A stretch of 64,000 nucleotides of DNA, taken from Arsukibacterium ikkense (GTDB lineage Bacteria > Pseudomonadota > Gammaproteobacteria > Enterobacterales > Alteromonadaceae). The DNA lies in NCBI RefSeq assembly GCF_000987775.1, contig NZ_LAHO01000001.1:1-64000 (forward strand). The letters run 5' to 3'. Shown here one piece after another: positions 48,291 through 58,200 of the stretch. The position numbers were made by a program, and so were the translations under genes. How positions within the stretch are numbered: the first letter of the stretch is position 1; each line of letters begins with the position of its first letter. The notes under the pieces are model-generated. The model did no database searches. It was not told the origin of the DNA and saw nothing but the letters and a program-made list of their open reading frames with translations.

Positions 48291-49258
48291 TGAATATTGA
48301 CTGGCTGTCAGGCCCGTTAATGCAGCAACTCAACAGCGGTGTTATTCTGCTGAACAGTTCACTGCAAATTGTCTATATCAATCCGTATATTTGCCGTCGC
48401 GCCGACATTCAGCTGGAGCAGGTGACAGGCAAAGATCTGTTCAGTGTGTTTACTGATGCCCCTAAAGCCTGGCTTAGCCGCAAGCTAGCCAGTGTCCTGA
48501 GTTTACAAAGCCCGGCGTTTAGTTCCTGGGAGCAGCGCCAGTATATTTTTAAATTACCCCATTTGCGTCCTATCAGCAGCAGCAATCAGTATATGGCACA
48601 AAACTGTAATATGCTGCCGCTTACCGAGCCTGGCAGCGGTGAACATTATGTCTGTTTACTGATTGAAGACGCTACGGATGCTTATGTGTATCAAAGCCAG
48701 CTGCAGCAAACTAATTTGCAGTTGCAGCAGGTTAACCGGCTGGATGGTCTGACGGGAGTGTTTAATCGCCATTATTGGCAACAACAGCTTGAAGTGGAAG
48801 TGCAGCGTGCCAGCCGTTATCAGCATCCGTTGTCGTTGTTGTTTTTTGATTTGGACAAATTTAAACGTCTTAATGATGAGTATGGTCATCAGGCCGGCGA
48901 TTTGGTGCTGATCGAGGTCGCAAAACTGATCGGTAGCCTGCTGCGGGAAATGGATTTATTTGGCCGTTACGGTGGTGAAGAATTTGCAATAATTTTACCC
49001 GATACGCCATTAGACGGCGCAATAGAAGTCGCAAAACGGATCTGCCGGCGGGTAGAGCTGACACCGGTGCAATATCAACGACAGCAGCTCAATACCAGTG
49101 TCAGTGTCGGCGTGAGTGAATATTACACCGGACTTAGCGGCGATGAGTTTATTCAGCAAGCGGATTTGGCCTTGTACCAGGCTAAACGCAGCGGCCGCAA
49201 TCAGGTAGTGAGCTATTACCCTGAGCTGGTAGATTCCCTTAAAAAGGTAAAATCGTGA
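48290..49258 (+). CDS. PAS-GGDEF diguanylate cyclase
   Basis: 322 residues. A PAS-like N-terminal domain (about 1-130, LNSGVILLNSSLQIVYINPYIC) and short coiled coil precede a GGDEF domain from about 155. The active site GGEEF is at 228-232 and an inhibitory RxxD site (REMD) lies exactly five residues before it, so it should make cyclic di-GMP under product control. There is no membrane segment. The start overlaps the CheC stop, making a three-gene coupled operon. Confidence 0.93.
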   Translation: MNIDWLSGPLMQQLNSGVILLNSSLQIVYINPYICRRADIQLEQVTGKDLFSVFTDAPKAWLSRKLASVLSLQSPAFSSWEQRQYIFKLPHLRPISSSNQYMAQNCNMLPLTEPGSGEHYVCLLIEDATDAYVYQSQLQQTNLQLQQVNRLDGLTGVFNRHYWQQQLEVEVQRASRYQHPLSLLFFDLDKFKRLNDEYGHQAGDLVLIEVAKLIGSLLREMDLFGRYGGEEFAIILPDTPLDGAIEVAKRICRRVELTPVQYQRQQLNTSVSVGVSEYYTGLSGDEFIQQADLALYQAKRSGRNQVVSYYPELVDSLKKVKS

Positions 49259-49275
49259 AGGTGACCATTTTTTGT

Positions 49276-49305
49276 TTGACAGACGTCTATAAGTCTGTGC
49301 ATAGT
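49276..49305 (+). promoter_or_regulatory. Candidate thr operon promoter with inverted repeat
   Basis: TTGACA at 49276-49281 and CATAGT at 49300-49305 are 18 bp apart. This would put the start only a few bases before the thrL ATG, so another promoter may exist. The inverted repeat ACAGAC (49279-49284) and GTCTGT (49293-49298) lies between them and could be an operator. Confidence 0.4.
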
Positions 49306-49312
49306 GCTTAAC

Positions 49313-49372
49313 ATGAAAATAAAAACAGCAGACCTCACCACCATTATTATTACCACCAGCCCTGCGGGGTAG
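49313..49372 (+). CDS. thrL: thr operon leader peptide
   Basis: 19 residues, MKIKTADLTTIIITTSPAG. Five threonines and four isoleucines, most of them consecutive, are what ribosome-stalling control of the threonine operon needs. It lies between a candidate promoter and a strong terminator before thrA, like E. coli thrL. Confidence 0.9.
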   Translation: MKIKTADLTTIIITTSPAG

Positions 49373-49395
49373 GAGGTCGGCGGTGTGTTGTCTGT

Positions 49396-49435
49396 AAAAA
49401 GGCCCGTGACCTCAAATGTCACGGGCCTTTTTTTT
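49396..49435 (+). terminator. thr operon attenuator
   Basis: AAAAAGGCCCGTGAC, loop CTCAAAT, GTCACGGGCCTTTTTTTT: a 15-bp stem with a long T-run, 23 bp after the thrL stop and 86 bp before thrA. When the leader is translated without stalling, transcription should end here. Confidence 0.92.
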
Positions 49436-49520
49436 AGAGTTTAACAGGTGAATACCTGGCCTTGGTCGGCAATAACAACATAACAACATAACGACTCATT
49501 CGATGCGCAAGGAGTAATAC

Positions 49521-51977
49521 ATGAGAGTGTTAAAATTTGGCGGCTCGTCGCTGGCATCACTGCCACGCTTTGCCGAGGTTGCGCAAATCGTGCAACGCCA
49601 GGCCGCTACTGGCCCGGTTTGCCTGGTGTTGTCCGCGCCACAGGGCGTGACCAATATGTTAGTAGAGTTATCCGACCTTGCTTTTCTGGGGTCAGACTAT
49701 CAGGGCGTGTTAAGCGCTTTAACCGCACGCTATCAGCAATTGCTGCATGAGGCGGTAACGTTAACCGCAGAGCAGGTGAGCCAGGTGCAGGCCTTGTGCC
49801 AGCAGCAACTGGCGCAACTGGCGTTGCATTTGCAGGGCATCAGCTTGCTGCGGCATTGTCCGGATCATATTAAAGCGCAAATTCTGGGGCTGGGAGAGCA
49901 GTTCAGTGTGGCACTGATGACAGCCTTGCTTAAGGCCAACCAATTATCGGCCGTGGCCTTAGATGCAGTAAAGCTGATTAAAAGCCAGGGCGATTATCTG
50001 AATGCCAGCGCTGATATTGCTGGCTCTGAGCAAACGTTGCAGCAGGCTATTGCACAGCAGAGTGCAGCGGTATATGTGATTGCCGGTTTTGTATCCAGCA
50101 ATAGTCAGGGCGAGCCTACCTTGCTGGGCCGCAACGGTTCTGACTACTCAGCCGCCATTGTCGCGGCCAGTATCCGGGCCGATGCCTGCGAGATTTGGAC
50201 CGATGTGGATGGTGTATACAGCGCCGATCCGCGCCAGGTAAAACAAACGCGGCTGATTGACCGCTTATCCTACGACGAAGCGATGGAGCTGTCGTATTTT
50301 GGTGCCAAGGTGCTGCACCCGAAAACCATCGGGCCACTGGCGCGCTACCATATCCCTTGTTATATCAAGAACACCTTAAACCCTGCCGCACCTGGCACCT
50401 GTATTGACGTTAACGGCGATGGTGAGGCACTGGTGAAAGGCATTTCCAGCCTGGAACATCTGGCGCTGTTTACCGTGTCAGGCCCCGGGCTGAAAGGTGT
50501 GGTAGGGATGGCGAGCCGGGTATTCGCCTCCATGGCGCGCTCGCAAATTTCGGTCAGTTTAATCACCCAGTCATCTTCTGAATTCAGTATCAGCTTTTGT
50601 GTGTCACAGCTGCATCTGAACCGTGCTCAAAAAGCGCTGGAGCAGGAATTTGAGCTGGAACTGCAAACCGGCTTGCTGCGCCCGCTCAGCATCCTGGCCG
50701 ATATGGCCATCGTCAGCCTGGTGGGGGATGGTATGCGTCAGCATCGAGGTGTTGCCGCCAAGTTTTTCGCCTCGTTAGCGCAGGCCCGGGTTAATGTGGT
50801 GGCTATTGCGCAGGATAGCAGCGAACGTTCTATTTCTGCAGTGGTGGAGCAGGCTGTCTGCAAAGACGCGGTGCGGGTCTGCCATGAGAACTTTTTCAGC
50901 CATATCCCCAGCATCGATGTGTTTCTGGTGGGCTGTGGCGTGGTGGGCGCCGAGTTGCTGGCGCAAATCGAGCGTCAGCAAAGCTTTTTACAGCAGCGCC
51001 AGGTCAAATTAACCGTTTATGGTATTGCCAACTCGCGCCAGTTATTGCTGGCTAAAGAGGGCGTCGATCTGAGCGCCTGGCAGGCGGATCTGAGCCAAAG
51101 CCAGGCGACATTTTCGCTGGCCGCATTAACCGATTTTGTGCGCCAGCAGCACTTAACCAACCCGGTGCTGGTCGATTGTACCAGTGCCGAGGATATTGCC
51201 AGCCAGTATGCTGATTTTCTGGCGGCCGGTTTTCATGTGGTAACACCGAATAAAAAAGCCAACACTGCCAGCCTGAGCTATTACCGGCAGTTGCGGCAGG
51301 TTGCCCAACAACAGCGGCGGCGGTTTTTATATGAAACCACCGTAGGGGCAGGGCTGCCGGTAATTGATACCTTGCAAGGCTTATTGAATGCCGGGGATGA
51401 GTTGCTGGCGTTCGAGGGCATTTTATCCGGTTCCTTGTCATATATTTTTGGTGAATTGGAAGCCGGTGCCAGCTTGTCAGAGGTGACCAGCAAAGCCAAA
51501 GCCATGGGCTTTACCGAACCTGATCCCCGCGATGATTTATCGGGCACCGATGTCGCCCGCAAGTTATTGATTATGGCCAGGGAAGCGGGCATGGCATTGG
51601 AGCTGAGCGATGTCAGCATTGAACCGGTATTGCCGGCCGATTTTGACAGCAGCGGCAGCACCGAGGATTTTATGGCGCGCTTGCCGGCGCTTGACGCGGC
51701 GTTTAGACAGCGGGTTAAAACGGCTGCCGCTGAGGGCAAGGTACTGCGTTATATTGGTGAAATCCGCGATGGCAAATGCGGGGTAGCGATCAAAACCCTG
51801 GCACAGGACCATCCGTTAGCTAAGGTCAAAGATGGTGAAAATGCGTTGGCTATGCACAGCCGCTATTATCAGCCCATTCCCTTTGTGCTGCGCGGTTATG
51901 GTGCCGGCGCTGCCGTGACGTCGGCTGGGGTATTCAGCGACATTATGCGCACCTTAAGCTGGCAGCAGCAGGTATAA
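49521..51977 (+). CDS. thrA: Bifunctional aspartokinase I/homoserine dehydrogenase I
   Basis: First and third steps from aspartate to threonine. 818 residues (E. coli 820). Aspartokinase half with [24 protein letters not shown] and [11 protein letters not shown] domains near 310-460 for threonine feedback; homoserine dehydrogenase half with [26 protein letters not shown] and the [21 protein letters not shown] signature. A GGAG site precedes the ATG. Controlled by the attenuator upstream. Confidence 0.97.
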   Translation: MRVLKFGGSSLASLPRFAEVAQIVQRQAATGPVCLVLSAPQGVTNMLVELSDLAFLGSDYQGVLSALTARYQQLLHEAVTLTAEQVSQVQALCQQQLAQLALHLQGISLLRHCPDHIKAQILGLGEQFSVALMTALLKANQLSAVALDAVKLIKSQGDYLNASADIAGSEQTLQQAIAQQSAAVYVIAGFVSSNSQGEPTLLGRNGSDYSAAIVAASIRADACEIWTDVDGVYSADPRQVKQTRLIDRLSYDEAMELSYFGAKVLHPKTIGPLARYHIPCYIKNTLNPAAPGTCIDVNGDGEALVKGISSLEHLALFTVSGPGLKGVVGMASRVFASMARSQISVSLITQSSSEFSISFCVSQLHLNRAQKALEQEFELELQTGLLRPLSILADMAIVSLVGDGMRQHRGVAAKFFASLAQARVNVVAIAQDSSERSISAVVEQAVCKDAVRVCHENFFSHIPSIDVFLVGCGVVGAELLAQIERQQSFLQQRQVKLTVYGIANSRQLLLAKEGVDLSAWQADLSQSQATFSLAALTDFVRQQHLTNPVLVDCTSAEDIASQYADFLAAGFHVVTPNKKANTASLSYYRQLRQVAQQQRRRFLYETTVGAGLPVIDTLQGLLNAGDELLAFEGILSGSLSYIFGELEAGASLSEVTSKAKAMGFTEPDPRDDLSGTDVARKLLIMAREAGMALELSDVSIEPVLPADFDSSGSTEDFMARLPALDAAFRQRVKTAAAEGKVLRYIGEIRDGKCGVAIKTLAQDHPLAKVKDGENALAMHSRYYQPIPFVLRGYGAGAAVTSAGVFSDIMRTLSWQQQV

Positions 51978-51982
51978 GCATT

Positions 51983-52981
51983 ATGATGACTAATACAAAG
52001 ATATCCCGTTATTTTGCACCGGCATCTACCGGCAACTTTTCGGTCGGTTTTGATTTGCTGGGGGCGGCCTTTGAGCCGCTTGATGTCGCATCACATCAGG
52101 GTGAGCTGTTTGGTGATGTGCTGGAAATTCACGGTGAGCAGAGCGAGCTTAGCCTGCAAATCAGTGGCCGCTACCGCCATCAGTTACCGGCAGACAGCAG
52201 TGACAACTTAGTGCTGCAGTGTTTTTATGCGTTTGAGCAGGCCGTTGGTAAGCCCTTACCACGGCTGGCACTACACCTGAAGAAAAATCTGCCGGTAGGC
52301 AGTGGCCTTGGCTCCAGCGCCTGCTCTATAGTGGTGGCCTGTTTTGCTTATAATGATTACTTTGGCAAGCCGCTAAGCCAGCCACAGCTAATGCAATTGA
52401 TGGCAGAGGCCGAAGGCGGGGTCAGTGGCAGTGTACACTATGATAACGTCGCGCCCAGCTTGCTGGGTGGGCTGCAATTAATGTTACCGGGTAGCGGTAA
52501 GCTAAGCCGGGCCTTGCCGTGGTTCAGCCACTGGCGGGTGGTATTAAGTTATCCTGGCACAGTGTTATCAACCAAGGCGGCGCGGGCGGTATTACCACAA
52601 CAACTGAGCCTGGCGCAAAGTATTGAATTTGCTGGCACGCTAAGCCGTTTTGTCAGTGCCTTATATTGTCAGGACGAAGATGACGCCATTGCCGCGCTAC
52701 AGGACCTGGTCGCAGAGCCGGCGCGCATACCGCTGATCCCGGAGCTGCCATCTCTGCGCGTAGCGTTAATGGCAAAGGGAGTGTTGCACCTGGGGATATC
52801 CGGCGCCGGGCCCACCTTATTTGCGCTTTGTCCGGATGACGCTGTTGCTGCTACTACTGCCGCTTATCTGCAGCAGCATTATGCCAAGAATGACGATGCC
52901 TGCACCCATGTTTGCCAATTATCTGCAGCCGGCGCCCGTGCGCTGGCGCCGGTGTCTGCCGATTTAAGCCATAGGAACTGA
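51983..52981 (+). CDS. thrB: Homoserine kinase
   Basis: GHMP kinase phosphorylating homoserine. About 332 residues (E. coli 310). N-terminal PASTGNFSVGFDLLGAA and ATP-binding LPVGSGLGSSACSIV are clear; GISGAGPTLFAL is the third GHMP motif. Two adjacent ATGs (51983, 51986) are possible starts. It lies 5 bp after thrA and 2 bp before thrC. Confidence 0.96.
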   Translation: MMTNTKISRYFAPASTGNFSVGFDLLGAAFEPLDVASHQGELFGDVLEIHGEQSELSLQISGRYRHQLPADSSDNLVLQCFYAFEQAVGKPLPRLALHLKKNLPVGSGLGSSACSIVVACFAYNDYFGKPLSQPQLMQLMAEAEGGVSGSVHYDNVAPSLLGGLQLMLPGSGKLSRALPWFSHWRVVLSYPGTVLSTKAARAVLPQQLSLAQSIEFAGTLSRFVSALYCQDEDDAIAALQDLVAEPARIPLIPELPSLRVALMAKGVLHLGISGAGPTLFALCPDDAVAATTAAYLQQHYAKNDDACTHVCQLSAAGARALAPVSADLSHRN

Positions 52982-52983
52982 CC

Positions 52984-54264
52984 ATGCAATTAACCAATTT
53001 AAAAGTAGCTACCGAGCAGGTGAGCTTTTTACAGGCGGTACGCCAGGGCCTGGGCCAGCAACAGGGCTTATTTTTCCCAACCCACTGGCCAAAACTGGAT
53101 ATCGATGCCTTACTGGCGATGCCGCTGGTTGAGCGCAGCACTAAGATTTTAGCGGCGTTAATAGGTGATGAACTGCCTGAGGCTGAGTTATTAGCGATGG
53201 TCGACCGCGCTTTTACTTTTCCGGCGCCGTTAGTCAGGGTAACCGACAATGTCAGTGCGCTGGAGCTGTTTCACGGGCCGACCCTGGCATTTAAAGACTT
53301 TGGTGGCCGCTTTATGGCGCAGGCGCTGGCCAAAGCACAACCCGAGCCGACGACTATAGTTACCGCAACCTCGGGTGATACCGGTGCGGCAGTAGCGCAT
53401 GCGTTTTATCGCCAGAGCGGCGTGCAGGTGGTTATTTTGTTTCCTAAAGGCAAAATTAGCATCTTGCAGGAAAAGCTGTTTACCACCCTGGGCGAAAACA
53501 TTACTACTTTGGCCGTTGATGGCGACTTCGACCAGTGTCAGGCACTGGTGAAACAGGTGTTTGACAATCAAGCGCTGGTAGCCGAGTTTAATATTACCTC
53601 TGCCAACTCAATTAATATCAGCCGCTTGTTTGCGCAAATTTGTTATTACTTTGAAGCTGTGGCACAAGTGCCGGCGGCGCAGCGCGACCAGGTGGTAATA
53701 TCGGTACCCAGCGGTAACTTTGGTAACCTTAGTGCCGGGCTGATTGCCAAAGCCATGGGCTTGCCGATTAAACGGATGATCGCCGCCACCAATAGCAATG
53801 ATACTGTGCCACGCTACTGGCAAGGCCAGCAGTGGCAGCCTAAAGCGACAGTTGCCACTCTGTCTAATGCCATGGATGTTAGTGCGCCCAATAACTGGCC
53901 GCGGGTTGAAGCCCTGTTAGCGCAAGGCGTGATTAGCCGGGGTGCTATTGAAGCCATAGCGGTAGATGAGGATGACACCCAGTTAGGGGTGCGGCAGTTA
54001 TGGCAGTTGGGCTATCTGAGTGAGCCGCATGCCGCTGTGGCCTACAAGGCGCTGAAGCGCAGCCTGGCGCCAGACGAGTTTGGTATTTTCTTTGGTACCG
54101 CCCACCCGGCAAAATTTAAAGAGCAGGTTGAGAATATCCTGGGCAGCCCCATCGCTTTGCCACCGGCGTTGGCAGCTTGTGCTGCCGAGTCTGGACTTAG
54201 TATTGATATTGCGGCAGACTTTGCCGCCTTAGAACAGGTAATCAGGACGTTAAAAAGCACATGA
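52984..54264 (+). CDS. thrC: Threonine synthase
   Basis: PLP enzyme making threonine from phosphohomoserine. 426 residues (E. coli 428). The Schiff-base lysine is in [16 protein letters not shown]; the phosphate-binding loop region [13 protein letters not shown] and [13 protein letters not shown] are intact. Its stop overlaps the ung start (ATGA), which ties ung to the thr transcript. Confidence 0.97.
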   Translation: MQLTNLKVATEQVSFLQAVRQGLGQQQGLFFPTHWPKLDIDALLAMPLVERSTKILAALIGDELPEAELLAMVDRAFTFPAPLVRVTDNVSALELFHGPTLAFKDFGGRFMAQALAKAQPEPTTIVTATSGDTGAAVAHAFYRQSGVQVVILFPKGKISILQEKLFTTLGENITTLAVDGDFDQCQALVKQVFDNQALVAEFNITSANSINISRLFAQICYYFEAVAQVPAAQRDQVVISVPSGNFGNLSAGLIAKAMGLPIKRMIAATNSNDTVPRYWQGQQWQPKATVATLSNAMDVSAPNNWPRVEALLAQGVISRGAIEAIAVDEDDTQLGVRQLWQLGYLSEPHAAVAYKALKRSLAPDEFGIFFGTAHPAKFKEQVENILGSPIALPPALAACAAESGLSIDIAADFAALEQVIRTLKST

Positions 54265-54929
54265 CCGACTGGCAGCAACTATTAGGTGAGCAAAAGCAGC
54301 AGCCGTATTTTGCGGCGCTGCAGGCAGAAGTAGCGGCAGCCCGCAGTGCGGGTACAGTGATTTATCCGCCACAAGCCGATGTGTTTAACGCCTTTAAGCT
54401 GACTGAACTGACACAGCTAAAAGTGGTACTGCTGGGGCAAGACCCTTATCATGGCCCGAATCAGGCGCATGGTCTGGCATTTTCGGTACGAGACGGCGTA
54501 AAAGTGCCGCCGTCGCTGGCAAATATTTACAAAGAGCTGGCGCTGGAATATGCCGATTTTCAGGTACCTGCTCATGGTAACTTACAAAGCTGGGCCCAGC
54601 AGGGGGTATTGCTGCTGAATACCGTGCTGACAGTGATCGCTAACCAACCGAATTCCCACCGCAAATTAGGCTGGGAGCAGTTTACCGACCAGGTGATAAG
54701 CAACATTAGCCAACACTGCGAAGGCATAGTGTTTTTGCTGTGGGGTAGCCATGCCCAGAAAAAGGCCCGGCTGATTGACAGCGCGCGCCATCATATTCTG
54801 TGCGCGCCACACCCGTCACCGTTATCGGCGCATCGTGGTTTTTTAGGCTGCGGCCATTTTTTGCAAACCAATAGCTTGCTGCAAGACAGCAACCGCACTG
54901 CCATTAACTGGCATTCGGTTTGCCGCTAG
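54261..54929 (+). CDS. ung: Uracil-DNA glycosylase
   Basis: Removes uracil from DNA in base excision repair. 222 residues (E. coli 229). The water-activating loop [21 protein letters not shown], the uracil pocket [10 protein letters not shown] and the leucine loop [11 protein letters not shown] are intact. The start overlaps thrC by 4 bp, so expression may follow threonine operon control. Confidence 0.97.
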   Translation: MTDWQQLLGEQKQQPYFAALQAEVAAARSAGTVIYPPQADVFNAFKLTELTQLKVVLLGQDPYHGPNQAHGLAFSVRDGVKVPPSLANIYKELALEYADFQVPAHGNLQSWAQQGVLLLNTVLTVIANQPNSHRKLGWEQFTDQVISNISQHCEGIVFLLWGSHAQKKARLIDSARHHILCAPHPSPLSAHRGFLGCGHFLQTNSLLQDSNRTAINWHSVCR

Positions 54930-54986
54930 CCTGGCTTTGCTGCCCGCTTAGCGACGCCGCAACGCTTTACCGTCAGCTAAAACAGC

Positions 54987-55011
54987 AACGCCCAATCAAG
55001 GATTGGGCGTT
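54987..55011. terminator. Hairpin between ung and the convergent DUF3545 gene
   Basis: AACGCCCAATC, loop AAG, GATTGGGCGTT: an 11-bp perfect stem. The plus-strand side lacks a clear T-run; the minus-strand side has GCTGTTTTAG. It may serve both convergent transcripts. Confidence 0.55.
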
Positions 55012-55015
55012 GGCG

Positions 55016-55189
55016 TTATAACTCAATGTCGGCCAGCTCTGGCTCTATGGTCCAGTCTATATCGCATAGCTCTTTTTTCAGACGATGGCGCTCTTTTAAC
55101 TCTTCAATTTCGCGCCATTTACGCTTCACAGCTTTAGGTTTTGCTGCCGGGCGTTCCAACATGTTCAGTAATTCTTCGAAGCTATCCAT
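55016..55189 (-). CDS. DUF3545 family small protein
   Basis: 57 residues from the ATG at 55189 (GAGG 7-8 bp upstream) to the TAA at 55016. It reads MDSFEELLNML, a basic AAKPKAVKRKWREIEELKER stretch and an acidic end. This is the layout of the DUF3545 family found in marine gammaproteobacteria, of unknown function. Convergent with ung. Confidence 0.8.
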   Translation of the reverse strand: MDSFEELLNMLERPAAKPKAVKRKWREIEELKERHRLKKELCDIDWTIEPELADIEL

Positions 55190-55364
55190 AATACGGCCTC
55201 TGCTGATGTTGTTGTTATTTTCAACGAAAGTTCTACCACACTTCGTTGCAAAATAAAATAGTTAAGTGACAACAGCGTGACAGTCTTGGAAAATAATTCA
55301 AAATTAGCGGGCCGAGCCGATTATTGGCCGTTACAATGCTATAAACCCAGAAAAAGGAGCCGGC

Positions 55365-56093
55365 ATGAAAAAAGTTGCTATCGTCAGCGGCGGAAGCCAG
55401 GGTATTGGTTATGCCATAATTGAGACGCTATTAGCGGAGCAGTATCAGGTGTTTAACCTGGACATTATGCCGGGTGGTTTGGGTGAGTACTGCCAGTGTG
55501 ATATGAGCCAGGTAGCCACCGTTAAGGCCGTTATTCAGCGTATTCTGGCACAAACCGGCCGGGTTGATTTGCTGGTATCCAATGCCGGCCGCCATCTCAG
55601 TGCCAATATTGAAGCGACCGACGAAGCTACGCTGGATGCCTTATTTGCCCTGAATGTCAAAGGTGCTTATGCTGCGCTGCAGGCGGTGCTGCCGCAAATG
55701 CGGGCGCAGCAAAGTGGTGCTATCGTGCTGATAGCCTCCGATCAGGCAGTGATCGCCAAGAAAAACTCTTTTGCTTATAACCTGAGCAAGCATGCGCTGG
55801 CTTCGATGGCCAAAACCACGGCGCTGGATTATGCCGCCTTTAATATCCGGGTGAATGCGGTGTGCCCGGGTACCATTGAAACGCCGTTGTTTCATCAGGC
55901 GATAGACCGCTATTGCGCCAAAAGTGGTGCCGATAAGACTGTGGTTGTGGCAGAAGAAGCCGCCTTGCAGCCGCTTGGCCGCTTAGGCCAGCCGGAGGAA
56001 GTCGCTGCGCTGGTGGCTTTTTTAGCCAGCGACAATGCCCGTTTTATTACCGGTAGCCTGCAGCTGATTGATGGCGGCTATACGTGTCAGTAA
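55365..56093 (+). CDS. Short-chain dehydrogenase/reductase
   Basis: 242-residue SDR oxidoreductase. NAD(P)-binding GGSQGIG at residues 9-15, NNAG-type motif as VSNAG, catalytic Ser in IASDQ, YNLSK with Tyr and Lys, and the C-terminal FITGSLQLIDGG. Directly followed (10-bp overlap) by a COG3618-type lactonase, which suggests a sugar dehydrogenase working in front of a lactonase; the true substrate is not readable from sequence. An AAGGAG site precedes the ATG. Confidence 0.88.
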   Translation: MKKVAIVSGGSQGIGYAIIETLLAEQYQVFNLDIMPGGLGEYCQCDMSQVATVKAVIQRILAQTGRVDLLVSNAGRHLSANIEATDEATLDALFALNVKGAYAALQAVLPQMRAQQSGAIVLIASDQAVIAKKNSFAYNLSKHALASMAKTTALDYAAFNIRVNAVCPGTIETPLFHQAIDRYCAKSGADKTVVVAEEAALQPLGRLGQPEEVAALVAFLASDNARFITGSLQLIDGGYTCQ

Positions 56094-56980
56094 ATAGCGG
56101 CGAGGTGCTGGCTATCGTCGATCCGCATTTGCATCTGTGGCAACTGAGTGCCGGCGATTACCAGTGGCTGCGGCACAATAATGCGCCGGCCTGGCCGGAT
56201 AAAGCCTTATTGCAGCAAGATTACGCTGCGCCAGCACTTGAACTGACTGCCCCTTTTCAGCTGGCTGGCCTGGTGCATATTGAAGCGGGTTTGGATAACA
56301 GTGCGCCTGCGCGTGAACTGGCCTGGTTGGCGCAGCAAAACATCCCAGTGCCACACCGGGCGGTAGCATTTTTAGATTGTAGCCTGCCAATAGCAAAGGT
56401 GCTGGCCAACGTGCAGAAGTTATTGCCGTATCAGCCTGCCGGGGTGCGGCATATTTTCGAAGCTGACGATGAGCGTTGGTTACATGCGCCCCAGCTAAGC
56501 CAGATAGCCGCTGAACTGGCCCAACATCAGCTGCTGTTGGAAGTGCAATGTACCCTGGCCAGCGCAAAAAACGTCGCCAGAATTCAACAGTTGGCCGCAG
56601 CCTTTCCTGCTTTAAAGCTGGTGCTTAACCATGCCGGTTTAGTCAGGCCTGATGATTTTGCGCGCTGGCAAAAAGGTATGCGCAGCCTGGCGGCGTTGCC
56701 CAATGTCGCACTGAAGTTGTCGGGCTGGGAGCTGCTGAGTGCGGGGCGTTATAGTCAGGCCGATCCTGCCTGGCAACAGCAGGTGTTAGCCGCGGTGCTA
56801 AGCGAATGGCCGCCACAGCGGCTGATGCTGGCCAGCAATTTTCCGTTATGTTTGTGGCAGGGTAGCTATCAGCAATTGTGGCAGCGCAACTATCAATTAC
56901 TAACAAACTTAGGGCTGGATAGCACTGGCTGGCAGCACCTAAGTGCTGGCTCAGCCAGGCAGTGGTATGGTTTAACGTAA
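56084..56980 (+). CDS. Amidohydrolase-family lactonase (COG3618 type)
   Basis: 298 residues. The N-terminal IVDPHLHLWQLSAGDYQWL is the hallmark of the COG3618 metal-dependent hydrolases, which include L-fucono- and L-rhamnono-lactonases; LVLNHAG and RLMLASNFPL supply later ligand positions. It probably opens the lactone made by the SDR upstream, with which it overlaps by 10 bp. It may start with GTG at 56084. Confidence 0.82.
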   Translation: MSVNSGEVLAIVDPHLHLWQLSAGDYQWLRHNNAPAWPDKALLQQDYAAPALELTAPFQLAGLVHIEAGLDNSAPARELAWLAQQNIPVPHRAVAFLDCSLPIAKVLANVQKLLPYQPAGVRHIFEADDERWLHAPQLSQIAAELAQHQLLLEVQCTLASAKNVARIQQLAAAFPALKLVLNHAGLVRPDDFARWQKGMRSLAALPNVALKLSGWELLSAGRYSQADPAWQQQVLAAVLSEWPPQRLMLASNFPLCLWQGSYQQLWQRNYQLLTNLGLDSTGWQHLSAGSARQWYGLT

Positions 56981-56999
56981 TACCAACAGTGGGGCAGTG

Positions 57000-58175
57000 T
57001 TACTTTATCTCTACCCGTTGCGAGCGCATCACAATCTCATCATTTAACTCAATGCCGATACCAGGGGCTTCTGATACTTCAAAGAAGCCGTTTTTCGGTT
57101 GCGGATCCTGAATACAGAGTTCGCGGTTCCACTTTTTAATGGCGTAGGTATGGTGCTCGTGAATTAAAAAGTTGGGTATCGCGGTTTCCAGGTGCAGTGA
57201 GGCCGCCGTGGCCACCGGCCCACCGCAAACGTGCGCCTGCACCCGGATATCGAAAATATCGGCATAGTCGCAGACTTTTTTGGTTTCAGTAAAGCCGCCA
57301 CACAGGCCAATGTCCGGTTGCAGCACATCAATGCTCTGATCTTCAAAATAAGGCCGGAAGGCCCAGCGGTTGTACAAGCGCTCGCCCCCGGCCAGCGGTA
57401 CCTTGACCTTACGGGCTACCTTGGCATGCAGCGAATGGTTCAGGTAGTTCACCGGCTCTTCATAGAACATACAGTCAAATTCTTCGGCAATGTCGGCAAT
57501 CTGAATGGCGCTGGTGGCACCAGGCAGGCTGTGGCACTCAAAAATAATATCCACTTCGTCACCGACGGCTTCGCGGATAGCCTGCATCCGCGCGCGGTAC
57601 AGTTTCATTTCAGCACGGCCAATTATATTGGTGCGATCATAATAGGTGTTACCGTTTTTATCGTACATGATGGGGTCCACTTTCACCGCATCATAGCCAT
57701 CGGCCACCGCTTTTAACGCCGCTTCAGCATACTGCTCGGGGTGGACCAGTGCTTTAAACTCCGGCCCCCAGTCAAATTGCAGTTGCGAGGCGTAAGTACG
57801 CAGCTTGGCATTTACTTTACCGCCCAGTAACTGATACACCGGTACCCCTAAGGCCTTGCCCTTGATATCCCACAAGGCGGTATCAATCGCGCTCATTGCG
57901 GCATAAATAACCGGGCCGCCGCCCAAACCCCAGAAACTTTCGCGTAGCATCCGCGACCAGAGCTTTTCGGTTTGAAACGGGTCGTGGCCAATTAAAAAGG
58001 CTTCGGCCATTTCTTTAATCATGGCAGCCGCAGCGCTGTGGCCCAGATCATAAGCCAGGCCAGCTTCACCAACACCACTGATGCCTTCATCGGTATGAAT
58101 GCGCACAAACACCGGGGTCCAGGCGGGGCGTTCGGGGCAATGAATATCAAAAACTTCTACGCGGGTAACTTTCAT
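57000..58175 (-). CDS. Enolase-superfamily sugar acid dehydratase
   Basis: 391 residues from the ATG at 58175, which has AGGAG 6 bp upstream; the longer frame was rejected. Mandelate racemase/galactonate dehydratase type: capping domain (MKVTRVEVFDIHC), barrel with KVDP, metal ligands in IIFECH, FYEEPVN and GGERLYN, and the base histidine in VQAHVCGGPVA. These enzymes dehydrate sugar acids to 2-keto-3-deoxy acids. It shares an operon with the aldolase upstream and converges on the lactonase gene, 19 bp apart. Confidence 0.85.
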   Translation of the reverse strand: MKVTRVEVFDIHCPERPAWTPVFVRIHTDEGISGVGEAGLAYDLGHSAAAAMIKEMAEAFLIGHDPFQTEKLWSRMLRESFWGLGGGPVIYAAMSAIDTALWDIKGKALGVPVYQLLGGKVNAKLRTYASQLQFDWGPEFKALVHPEQYAEAALKAVADGYDAVKVDPIMYDKNGNTYYDRTNIIGRAEMKLYRARMQAIREAVGDEVDIIFECHSLPGATSAIQIADIAEEFDCMFYEEPVNYLNHSLHAKVARKVKVPLAGGERLYNRWAFRPYFEDQSIDVLQPDIGLCGGFTETKKVCDYADIFDIRVQAHVCGGPVATAASLHLETAIPNFLIHEHHTYAIKKWNRELCIQDPQPKNGFFEVSEAPGIGIELNDEIVMRSQRVEIK

Positions 58176-58200
58176 GCTAACTCCTGTTGGGAAGACGGGG

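Noticed and set aside
49281..49288. AGACGTCT palindrome as a separate operator
   Set aside because: Too short alone; covered by the larger inverted repeat described for the thr promoter.
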